Positions 15,494-21,125 of a stretch of DNA of 21,125 nt are shown piece by piece. Every line of letters begins with the position of its first letter. Within the stretch, counting starts at the first letter, position 1. The position numbers and the translations under genes were made by a program. Below the pieces are notes generated by a model. That model did not search any database. It was not told where the DNA came from and saw only the letters and a list, made by a program, of their open reading frames with translations. Origin of the DNA: Candidatus Omnitrophota bacterium. GTDB lineage: Bacteria; Omnitrophota; Gorgyraeia; 2-02-FULL-51-18. The stretch is from positions 1 through 21,125 of the forward strand of contig JAHFFM010000009.1 in NCBI GenBank assembly GCA_023247935.1. The letters run 5' to 3'.

Positions 15494-16371
15494 GCGTATG
15501 TCGAAGCTACAAAAATCTGCCAGCGCTTATTTTTTTTTCTCATTCGACTGGCCGCCTGAAGCGCTTGCTTCTCGGAACGAAAAAGACCAAAAACCGCGGA
15601 GCCGCTTCCTGACATCAAAGAAGCGAAAGCGCCTTCCGAGACCAGTCTTTTTTTGATGTTTAAAATTGTCTTAAGTCTTTTATTTAGAACTAATTCCAAA
15701 CTATTAACCAAGAGGCCTGAAAAAGAATCAAAATCACCCTTTTGGAGAAAGTGGATGAGCATCTTAACATTCACTTTTTGAGGTGTCAAGAAACCGGGTT
15801 TAAGCCCCTGATAAGCCTCTTTTGTGGAAATTCCAAAATGCGGCTTAACGAGGCAATGCCATAGGTTTAAAGACCGAATTCCTCGCGCTGGCTTTAAAAT
15901 TTCCCCTCGCCCCGTGGCAAACGCGTAAGGCTCTTCTAAAATAAAAAACGGCACATCGCTCCCCAGCCTTGAGGCTAACTTCAATAGCTTTTTTTTGGAA
16001 AGCCGCAAACTCCAAAGAACGTTGAGCCCAAGCAAAACCGTGGCCGCGTTACTCGAGCCGCCGCCCAAACCCGCAGCCACCGGAATTCTCTTTTTAAGAT
16101 AAATCGCCACACCCTGCTTCACATCACACTCTTCACGAAGAAGAAGCGCAGCTTTTACGGCTAAATTCTGAGAATTCTTCGGAATATCCGGATCGTTTGT
16201 ATAAAAAGAAATTTCGGAATCTGTTTTCTTTAAAACAATTTCATCCGCCAGGCTAATCCGCTCAAAGAGCGAATCCAGCTCGTGAAAACCATCCGTTCTC
16301 CTGGAGAGAACCTTCAGATAAAGATTTATTTTTGCGGGAGAAAGAAGTTTTAGAGTACGGCTCTGTCGCAA
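15451..16371 (-). CDS. ispE: 4-diphosphocytidyl-2-C-methyl-D-erythritol kinase IspE
   Basis: IspE phosphorylates CDP-ME in the non-mevalonate (MEP) isoprenoid pathway, so this organism uses the MEP route. The 306-residue protein is a GHMP kinase. It begins LKLLSPAKINLYLKV, has GFHELDSLFERI, then the glycine-rich ATP loop PVAAGLGGGSSNAATVL (about 97-113), GSDVPFF with the catalytic Asp, and LMSGSGSAVFGLF near the end. The start is TTG at 16371, with no strong ribosome binding site; it gives the usual family N-terminus. The last 13 residues (from HSGPILKIGPAHT) and the TAG stop lie in the 96-bp repeat, and the same tail is copied downstream. The tail is not expected for the family core and may have been changed by the repeat. 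Confidence 0.93.
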   Translation of the reverse strand: MRQSRTLKLLSPAKINLYLKVLSRRTDGFHELDSLFERISLADEIVLKKTDSEISFYTNDPDIPKNSQNLAVKAALLLREECDVKQGVAIYLKKRIPVAAGLGGGSSNAATVLLGLNVLWSLRLSKKKLLKLASRLGSDVPFFILEEPYAFATGRGEILKPARGIRSLNLWHCLVKPHFGISTKEAYQGLKPGFLTPQKVNVKMLIHFLQKGDFDSFSGLLVNSLELVLNKRLKTILNIKKRLVSEGAFASLMSGSGSAVFGLFRSEKQALQAASRMRKKNKRWQIFVASTYAHSGPILKIGPAHT

Positions 16372-16388
16372 TCGAATTTCTGAAGCCC

Positions 16389-17462
16389 TTAAGGCGTTGC
16401 CGCGCCGATGGCCGGAGCCGCTTCGGCCGCGTCGGGCGCATCGCCGAGATTAAAGCCGAATAATTTGAAAGCTTCCTGCATGGTTTGGGATTCGGTGAGA
16501 TACTTGTCCAGAATTTCCTGCTCGGTAATTTTTTTATTTTGATAATCCAGGAAAACCTGCTTTGAGATTTCCAATTTTTGACGGTTCAAATAATCCAAAA
16601 CCTCAATCGAATCAAAATCATAAAATTGATACCCACCCAAAACATCTTTAATTGTTTTCAGGATGTTCAAAACGGGTTCATGAGCTTCTTCGGTTTTTAA
16701 AGACAAAATTGAAAAACGGAACTTTCTTTCGGTTCCCGTTTGATTGAATACGCCATCCACGAGGGTTAAAGATTGTTGGGGAGCCGCTTCTTCGGCGGTG
16801 TCTTTGGAATCTTTGGCAATTCCGAAGCGGACGCGCTGCGCGATTTGCTCAGCCAAAAAATATTCCTGTTTCACTTCTTTCATGACAAAGTTTTTTTCGC
16901 CGTCGGAAGGCAGCTGGTATTTTCCCTGGCCGAATAAAGTACGGTTAATGGATTCCTCCACTCCGATCGCGTCCGAATTTGCGCGTTTGGTATCATCCAA
17001 TGAGCGCGTGATGGTTAATTCATTCAAATGCGCCCTGTCACGGATAACAACCACGCAATAATCCACCGGCAAATCCGTAGATAAACTCACGCGCGTTACG
17101 GCTTGCATGATTTGCCCCATCTTCTCGTGAATTTCTTTTGGAATTTGGCCTTTATCATCCAAAATATCATCCACGTAATAAAGAGCCCCGGCGGTTTTTC
17201 CTTCTACGCGGCCAATGACTTCAAGCTTGTACTCATCATGACAGATTTGTTGAATAGATGCGGGAACTGCGTCTGCCAAGTAGGTGTACTTGGGTCCGCA
17301 ACCAGGAAGAGCGCTTATTAGAAAAAAGAAAAGAATTGCGTTACGAAAGACGAAAGACGAGGGACGAGGGACGAGGGACGAAAAATGAGGGACGCAGCCA
17401 AAAAAGGTTTTTTTGTTTCGCGCGTCCTTCGTCTTTCGTCCTTCGTCTTTCGTTTCAAACAC
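16389..17462 (-). CDS. Probable lipoprotein of unknown function; 5' end altered by repeat
   Basis: I do not recognise the family. A typical lipoprotein signal is seen: Arg, hydrophobic AILFFFLISA, then lipobox LPGC with the lipidated Cys encoded at 17298-17300. The mature part is about 303 residues, soluble, with mixed alpha/beta character, a run GALYYVDDILDDKGQIPKE, a central acidic region and an Ala/Pro-rich end. However, there is no ATG, GTG or TTG between the heptamer repeat and the signal peptide. The frame stays open through the whole repeat (17341-17453) to GTG 17462 and GTG 17486, then to ATG 17546 and ATG 17579 inside the ftsH-like gene. I set the start at GTG 17462, the least overlapping, which places about 54 repeat-encoded residues before the signal core. 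A decayed or mis-started gene is possible. It lies between the protease and ispE. Confidence 0.6.
   Translation of the reverse strand: MFETKDEGRKTKDARNKKTFFGCVPHFSSLVPRPSSFVFRNAILFFFLISALPGCGPKYTYLADAVPASIQQICHDEYKLEVIGRVEGKTAGALYYVDDILDDKGQIPKEIHEKMGQIMQAVTRVSLSTDLPVDYCVVVIRDRAHLNELTITRSLDDTKRANSDAIGVEESINRTLFGQGKYQLPSDGEKNFVMKEVKQEYFLAEQIAQRVRFGIAKDSKDTAEEAAPQQSLTLVDGVFNQTGTERKFRFSILSLKTEEAHEPVLNILKTIKDVLGGYQFYDFDSIEVLDYLNRQKLEISKQVFLDYQNKKITEQEILDKYLTESQTMQEAFKLFGFNLGDAPDAAEAAPAIGAATP
17341..17453 (-). repeat. Heptamer-based inverted repeat (RRGACGA type), copy 2
   Basis: On the plus strand the left half starts ttacgaaagacgaaagacga and continues with gggacga units. The right half is the reverse complement (cttcgtctttcgt units). 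They are joined by a short cagccaaaaaaggttttttt centre that itself pairs. The left edge (gttacgaa) is identical to that of the copy at 8721. The element covers the junction between the ftsH-like gene and the lipoprotein gene. Its right edge touches the ftsH-like stop (17455-17457) and its left edge abuts the lipoprotein signal-peptide codons. The unit is 7 bases, so the reading frame rotates through it without a stop. Confidence 0.85.
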
Positions 17463-19092
17463 CAGGGGTGTACTTTGAGGATACACGCGGGTTTGATTTT
17501 CCGTATTCTTTGAATATGGCTTCGATTTCGTCAAAATCCAGTTCATTCCGCTCCAGCAATTCCTTTGCGAAACGTTCAAAAATGGTAATTTCTTTTTTCA
17601 AGAAATCTTCCGTTTCTTTCAGGCAGCTTTGCATGATTTCATGCGTTTCAAGATTTAACTTTTCTTTCATGCTCTCGGAAAGCTGTTCGGCGGGAATATG
17701 AGAAAAATCACCAACCCACGCATTTTTTCCCATGCCCCATTCCCACACCATCTTATGAGCCCAATGCATGGCATTGGTAAAATCACTGCAAACACCGGTA
17801 GCCGTGACGCCAAACTTCACCTTTTCCGCCACGTAACCCGCAAGCGCCACTTTAATATTGGCGAGAACACGGTCTCGGTTATGGTGTGAAGTTTCTTCGG
17901 AAGGCAAATGATAAACCACGCCGCCCGCGGCGCCCCGGGGAATAATAGACGCTTTAAATACGTCATCGGTGGGGTGAAGCAAATAAAGAATGATCAAATG
18001 CCCGGCTTCATGATAAGCCGTAACCAAGCGGTCTTTTTCACTCACCTTGGTCGTGCGTTTTAATCCCAAATCCACGCGCTCAAAAGCTTCGGACATATGC
18101 TGGTAATTCACTTTGTCCTGCTTGTTACGAGTGGCGATGAGCGCGGCTTCTTTAACAAGATTGGAAATATCCGCAGGGCTCTTGGTTACCGCTTTTCTGG
18201 CCAAACGCGCCACATCCAAATTAGAATCCGCGCTGACTTTGGAAAGATAATAATGGAACAATTCTTCACGCTCGGCAAGATCCGGTTTTTCCACAAAAAT
18301 TTTCCGGTCAAAACGGCCCGGACGCAAAAGTGCTTCGTCCAAGGTTTGATCCGCGGCGTTTGTGGCGCCGATCACGATCACGTTTTCTTCGCGTTCTCCC
18401 AAGCCGTCCATTTCCGCCAAAAGCTGGTTCTGGGTGGAATTGGTTTCTTCGGTTCCGCCAAAAGCGGAGAAGACACGCTTGCGGCCGACAGCGTCAACTT
18501 CATCAATGAAAATAATGCAGCCGCCGTGAGCGTAAGCTAAACGTCTGGCACGTTGAAACAGCTGTCTCACACGCGACGCGCCGACACCCACGAACACTTC
18601 CACAAATTCAGCGCCCGACATGGAAATAAAAGGAATGCCCGCTTCCGTGGCAATGGCCTTCGCAAGGTAAGTTTTTCCGCATCCGGGAGGTCCCATCATG
18701 AGCATGCCGCGAATCACACTTCCGCCGATTTTCTTCACGCGCGCGCGGTCTTTAATTAAACTGACCAATTCTTTGGCTTCAATTTTCGCGCCTTCCATGC
18801 CGATAACGTCTTTCCATTTGATATTGACGCCATCGCTCTTCACTTGTTTTTTCTTCAGTTTTTGCAAACCGCCCTGTAAAACCCAGGAGTAAAGCACGAC
18901 AAAAATAACGGCGCTGATCGTGGCCTGTAAACCCATGGTGGAAAGCCAGGCCACCATATAAGACCGTTGATAAGAATCGATGGAGCCTAAAGCGGCGACG
19001 GGTATCCAGAAAATAAAAATAGTCCAGGCAACGACGACTATTTTGACCCAGTGATTCCACCAAAATAATTTTAATTTTTTCCAGAGTGACAC
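17455..19092 (-). CDS. FtsH-like membrane AAA+ zinc metalloprotease with minimal periplasmic part
   Basis: An FtsH-family protease (AAA+ plus M41 peptidase) anchored in the inner membrane. Two N-terminal membrane segments (about 17-37 and 47-72) are separated by only about ten residues, whereas classical FtsH has a ~70-residue periplasmic domain there. The AAA+ module shows Walker A GPPGCGKT (134-141), pore FVGVGASR, Walker B IIFIDEVD (193-200) and the second-region-of-homology stretch ATNAADQTLDEALLRPGRFDR. The M41 domain has HEAGH (361-365) and the third zinc ligand Asp437 in ATGVCSDFTNAM. At 545 residues it is shorter than the usual 600-650. GTG at 19092 follows AAGGA by eight bases. The protein is probably active; whether it replaces or adds to a standard FtsH is unknown. 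The stop codon borders the heptamer repeat. Confidence 0.9.
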   Translation of the reverse strand: MSLWKKLKLFWWNHWVKIVVVAWTIFIFWIPVAALGSIDSYQRSYMVAWLSTMGLQATISAVIFVVLYSWVLQGGLQKLKKKQVKSDGVNIKWKDVIGMEGAKIEAKELVSLIKDRARVKKIGGSVIRGMLMMGPPGCGKTYLAKAIATEAGIPFISMSGAEFVEVFVGVGASRVRQLFQRARRLAYAHGGCIIFIDEVDAVGRKRVFSAFGGTEETNSTQNQLLAEMDGLGEREENVIVIGATNAADQTLDEALLRPGRFDRKIFVEKPDLAEREELFHYYLSKVSADSNLDVARLARKAVTKSPADISNLVKEAALIATRNKQDKVNYQHMSEAFERVDLGLKRTTKVSEKDRLVTAYHEAGHLIILYLLHPTDDVFKASIIPRGAAGGVVYHLPSEETSHHNRDRVLANIKVALAGYVAEKVKFGVTATGVCSDFTNAMHWAHKMVWEWGMGKNAWVGDFSHIPAEQLSESMKEKLNLETHEIMQSCLKETEDFLKKEITIFERFAKELLERNELDFDEIEAIFKEYGKSNPRVSSKYTPGV

Positions 19093-19128
19093 GGGAGTAG
19101 TCCTTTCTTACTAGCTAACGAAATTTTT

Positions 19129-19195
19129 AGGGGCTTGCCTTATGCCCGCCCCGATAAACCATGCGCGGGCGCCCCAAAAAGGGCGCCCTTACATT
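19129..19195 (-). repeat. GGGCGCCC paired hairpins between small-peptide gene and ftsH-like gene
   Basis: The self-complementary gggcgccc occurs twice (19167-19174 and 19181-19188) around caaaaa, giving a perfect 8-bp stem. A second stem, ggggc (19130-19134) with gcccc (19148-19152), lies next to it. The minus-strand flank reads TGTAAGGGCGCCC, a variant of the TGTAGGGGCG termini at 9191-9210 and 10984. Being just after a stop codon it might slow RNA decay or end transcription in part, but no U-run follows the stem. It fills most of the 107-base gap. Confidence 0.7.
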
Positions 19196-19199
19196 TTAT

Positions 19200-19286
19200 T
19201 TATTTCTTATGTCTATCGCGACGACGTCTTTTTTTTCTTTTGTGAACCGCCATTTTATGGCGTTTTCTCTTTTTGCCGCAAGGCAT
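19200..19286 (-). CDS. 28-residue basic protein, AURKAIP1/COX24 (mS38-type) family
   Basis: A 29-codon frame with a very strong AAGGAGG site about seven bases upstream of ATG 19286. The product starts MPCGKKRKRHKMAVHKRKKR and goes on with an Arg-rich, Lys-rich end; 19 of 28 residues are Lys, Arg or His. This matches the small bacterial proteins carrying the AURKAIP1/COX24 domain, with the same GKKRKRHKxxxHKRKKR core. These relate to mitochondrial small-ribosomal-subunit protein mS38, and basic peptides of this size are found bound to the 30S in some bacteria. The spacing to hisG is 11 bases, so the two are co-transcribed. The assignment rests on recall of the motif, not on a search. It is too short for most automatic gene calling. 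Confidence 0.85.
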   Translation of the reverse strand: MPCGKKRKRHKMAVHKRKKRRRRDRHKK

Positions 19287-19297
19287 ATAAGCCCTCC

Positions 19298-20203
19298 TTA
19301 ATAGATAACTTTATTCAACGGGTATTCGATAATCCCTTCGGCACCCGCAGCTTTGAGTTTTGGAACCAGGTCACGAACCGTTTTCTCATCGATAATCGTG
19401 TCCACATCATACCAATCGCTTTTCTCGCCCGCTGAATCGCGATAAAGATTAGAGACTGTGGGATTTTTAAGCGCCGGTAAAAGAGAAATCACGCGCTTCA
19501 AATTTTGCTCCTGAACATTCATCTTAAGACCCACTTTGGCTTCAGCGTGAATGGCTCCTAAAAGAAGCATGGAAATATTTTCCATTTTTTGTTTCTTGTC
19601 TTTGTCCTGCCAGGATTTTTTATTCGCGATAAATTGAGTGGTGGAATTGCAAAGTGTTTCGACAATCCTCAGGTTGTTCGCCTTTAATGAAGAGCCGGTT
19701 TCGGTTAATTCCACAATGGCATCCACAAGCCCTGATGCTACCTTCGCTTCCGTTGCACCCCAACTGAATTCCACATCCGCTTTCACTCCCTGGCCTTTTA
19801 AATATTTTTCTGTAAAACCTTTGAGCTCGGTCGCGACACGCTTTCCTTGCAAGTCTTTAGCTGATTTAATGTTAGAATCGTTTGGTACCGCTAAAACCCA
19901 TCGCACCACATTCATTCCTGTTTTGGCATAAACCAGCTCTTGAACACGAACCACATCGGAATCATTCTCTAAAATCCAATCTTCTCCGGTAATCCCGCAA
20001 TCCAAAACGCCTTGTTCTACATAGCGGGACATCTCTTGCGCGCGAATAAGTATCGGCTCAATTTCCGGGTCATCGATATAAGGGAAATAAGACCGGCTTC
20101 CCACCGTAATCTTAAAACCCGCCTTCTGGAATATTTTGAAAGTAGATTCCTGAAGACTTCCTTTCGGAAGGCCTAACCTAAGTTTGAATTGTTTTTCAGA
20201 CAC
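19298..20203 (-). CDS. hisG: ATP phosphoribosyltransferase HisG, long form
   Basis: HisG joins ATP and PRPP in the first and feedback-controlled step of histidine synthesis. The 301 residues match the long form, with a catalytic part (about 1-215) and a C-terminal ACT-like histidine-sensing domain (about 218-301, ISMLLLGAIHAEAKVGLKMN to GAEGIIEYPLNKVIY), so no HisZ partner is needed. Motifs are LGLPKGSL, VLDCGITGEDWI, KRVATELKGFTEKYL and the PRPP loop VDAIVELTETGSSLKANNL. The start is GTG at 20203, where the family N-terminus begins; the ribosome site is weak. No other his gene lies nearby. It is the first gene after the promoter and is followed by the mS38-type peptide. Confidence 0.95.
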   Translation of the reverse strand: MSEKQFKLRLGLPKGSLQESTFKIFQKAGFKITVGSRSYFPYIDDPEIEPILIRAQEMSRYVEQGVLDCGITGEDWILENDSDVVRVQELVYAKTGMNVVRWVLAVPNDSNIKSAKDLQGKRVATELKGFTEKYLKGQGVKADVEFSWGATEAKVASGLVDAIVELTETGSSLKANNLRIVETLCNSTTQFIANKKSWQDKDKKQKMENISMLLLGAIHAEAKVGLKMNVQEQNLKRVISLLPALKNPTVSNLYRDSAGEKSDWYDVDTIIDEKTVRDLVPKLKAAGAEGIIEYPLNKVIY

Positions 20204-20291
20204 CGTTCTTTTTCAGAACCTTTTTAATCGTATCTTGTATGTTGAAATGAGATTAGAAAAAAATCCCGGATTGCTAATAAATAATTAAAAA

Positions 20292-20320
20292 AGTGTAACA
20301 CGGTTAAAAATTCCCGTCAA
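20292..20320 (-). promoter_or_regulatory. Sigma70-type promoter for hisG and downstream genes
   Basis: On the minus strand TTGACG (20320-20315) and TACACT (20297-20292) are 17 bases apart, close to the TTGACA/TATAAT consensus with ideal spacing. The predicted start is near 20285, giving an ~80-base leader before the hisG GTG. The -35 box overlaps the stop codon of the preceding gene. It is the best promoter I can see in the window and may drive much of the downstream block. Confidence 0.65.
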
Positions 20321-21125
20321 GCCGCCTCTCCAATTGCCTGAAGCGCAAGCTCGGCGTAATGCATGAATTCGCGGATATCCAACCGTTCGAGAGCCTGGAT
20401 GGCAAGCCTGAGATAATCGTAGCCTTCCTGGAAGCGTTGCAGATGTTCGAGATCCTGGAGTTCAAGATTATCAGAGCCGTGGAGCTTATCCACCAAAAGC
20501 TGCATCAGTCTGTGGAGGCTGGCTTTGATGGTTTGGAAGTCGAGATTGTCGAGCTTGAGTCTTTGTTCAACCGTGGCCAGGATCATTTCTCCTTGAGTCG
20601 GCAGGACTGAGACGCTTTGGGAGTTGTCAGAGTCTTGATGGAAAGGTCTGTAACCCACTTCCCCGTTTTCCAACCCCAGAGATGAAAGGCTTTCGTTGAT
20701 CCTGGCTTGAGTGGTGTTTTGGACATCGCCATGATAGGCAATTTTGAACTTTTGATCCCTGGCGGGAATGGGATCGGACGTAAACTCTTTGAGCAAGTTT
20801 TGGTCCTGACTTACAAATCCAAAAGATACCCCCGTCAGGATGTTTGCTTGAGGGCTCTTGCTTCTTTCGCGCATCTCATCGATTTGACTTTTCAATACGG
20901 CCAAATACCGGACTCTTTGTTCTCCTGGAATATTCCTAAGCCTGTCATCCAGGTTAATGACGTGATAAACAAAAATCGTCATGTCCAGAAATTCGGAGCC
21001 AATGGCCAGTTTATCCGCTTCTTTGTAAGCAAGGCTTGTGGTTTGTTGTTCTTCGAGGTGAACGCCCTCGGCCAGGCCTTTTGGAACAAGAGAAATCTTG
21101 GTTTCTGAAATATCAGGTCTTTGGG
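20317..21125 (-). CDS. Hypothetical protein, C-terminal 268 residues (5' end outside window)
   Basis: The frame is open from the window edge (21123) to TGA at 20317, so the true start lies beyond. The ATG at 20982 is internal, since 47 more codons precede it with no stop and a continuous protein-like composition. I do not recognise the family. No signal peptide, membrane span or metal motif is visible in this part. The middle contains SFGFVSQDQNLLKEFTSDP and a Gln/Ser-rich stretch. The last ~90 residues are helical, with repeated Leu-rich, charged segments (LDNLDFQTIKASLHRLMQLL, HLQRFQEGYDYLRLAIQAL, REFMHYAELALQAIGEAA), like a helical bundle or repeat end. It is probably the C-terminal end of a longer protein. 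The gene ends inside the hisG promoter. Confidence 0.6.
   Translation of the reverse strand, partial: QRPDISETKISLVPKGLAEGVHLEEQQTTSLAYKEADKLAIGSEFLDMTIFVYHVINLDDRLRNIPGEQRVRYLAVLKSQIDEMRERSKSPQANILTGVSFGFVSQDQNLLKEFTSDPIPARDQKFKIAYHGDVQNTTQARINESLSSLGLENGEVGYRPFHQDSDNSQSVSVLPTQGEMILATVEQRLKLDNLDFQTIKASLHRLMQLLVDKLHGSDNLELQDLEHLQRFQEGYDYLRLAIQALERLDIREFMHYAELALQAIGEAA

Noticed and set aside
17341..17453. CRISPR array from the regular repeats
   Set aside because: Units are 7 bases with no spacers, no cas genes nearby, and they form inverted halves.
19129..19195. Rho-independent terminator after the small-peptide gene
   Set aside because: The stems are strong, but no U-run follows on the transcribed strand; recorded as a repeat hairpin.
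1..21125. A new defence, secretion or biosynthetic system
   Set aside because: All well-supported genes are conserved housekeeping genes in familiar order; only the lipoprotein and the partial gene at the window end are unassigned.

Overview
The window is a nearly continuous, minus-strand block of housekeeping genes, read from high to low coordinates. It comes from a Gram-negative (diderm, lipid A-making) bacterium of moderate GC. The mix includes an LpxC-FabZ fusion, LpxI instead of LpxH, a solo long-form hisG, a 28-residue COX24/AURKAIP1-type peptide and many small inverted repeats between genes. This fits an uncultured PVC-type lineage such as Candidatus Omnitrophota. That placement is an inference from gene content, not a phylogeny.

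Layout in transcription order. (1) 21125-20317: the 3' part of an unrecognised protein gene. (2) A clear sigma70-type promoter, then hisG and a tiny basic ribosomal-type peptide. (3) A membrane AAA+/M41 protease (FtsH-like, with almost no periplasmic domain), a lipoprotein of unknown function, and ispE. (4) tRNA-Gln(UUG), then clpX, glmU, prs, rplY and pth. (5) rpsF, ssb, rpsR, rplI and dnaB, the classic S6/SSB/S18/L9/replicative helicase cluster. (6) bamA, ompH/skp, lpxD, lpxC-fabZ, lpxA and lpxI, the outer-membrane assembly and lipid A cluster; lpxI runs off the window start with probably only its last codon(s) missing.

The genes cover outer-membrane building (bamA, skp, lpx genes, with UDP-GlcNAc made by GlmU), precursor supply (Prs for PRPP, which HisG uses; IspE for isoprenoids), translation (S6, S18, L9, L25, Pth, tRNA-Gln, small basic peptide), replication (SSB, DnaB) and proteolysis (ClpX, FtsH-like). 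Many junctions overlap by 1-8 bases (fabZ/lpxA, lpxD/lpxC, rplI/dnaB, clpX/glmU, glmU/prs), which indicates translational coupling. Start codons are often GTG or TTG.

The most unusual signal lies between the genes. Nearly every co-directional gap longer than about 80 bases, from the small-peptide gene down to rplI, holds a short inverted repeat, and several kinds are present. They include a ~204-bp MITE-like element that fills the rplY-pth gap, heptameric RRGACGA arrays at two sites, and GGGCG-type hairpins at three sites. A very recent 116-bp tandem duplication joins the 3' end of ispE to the first 21 nt of tRNA-Gln. One heptamer array lies across the 5' end of the lipoprotein gene and seems to have removed its normal start codon. 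No CRISPR array, transposase gene, prophage or defence system is present.
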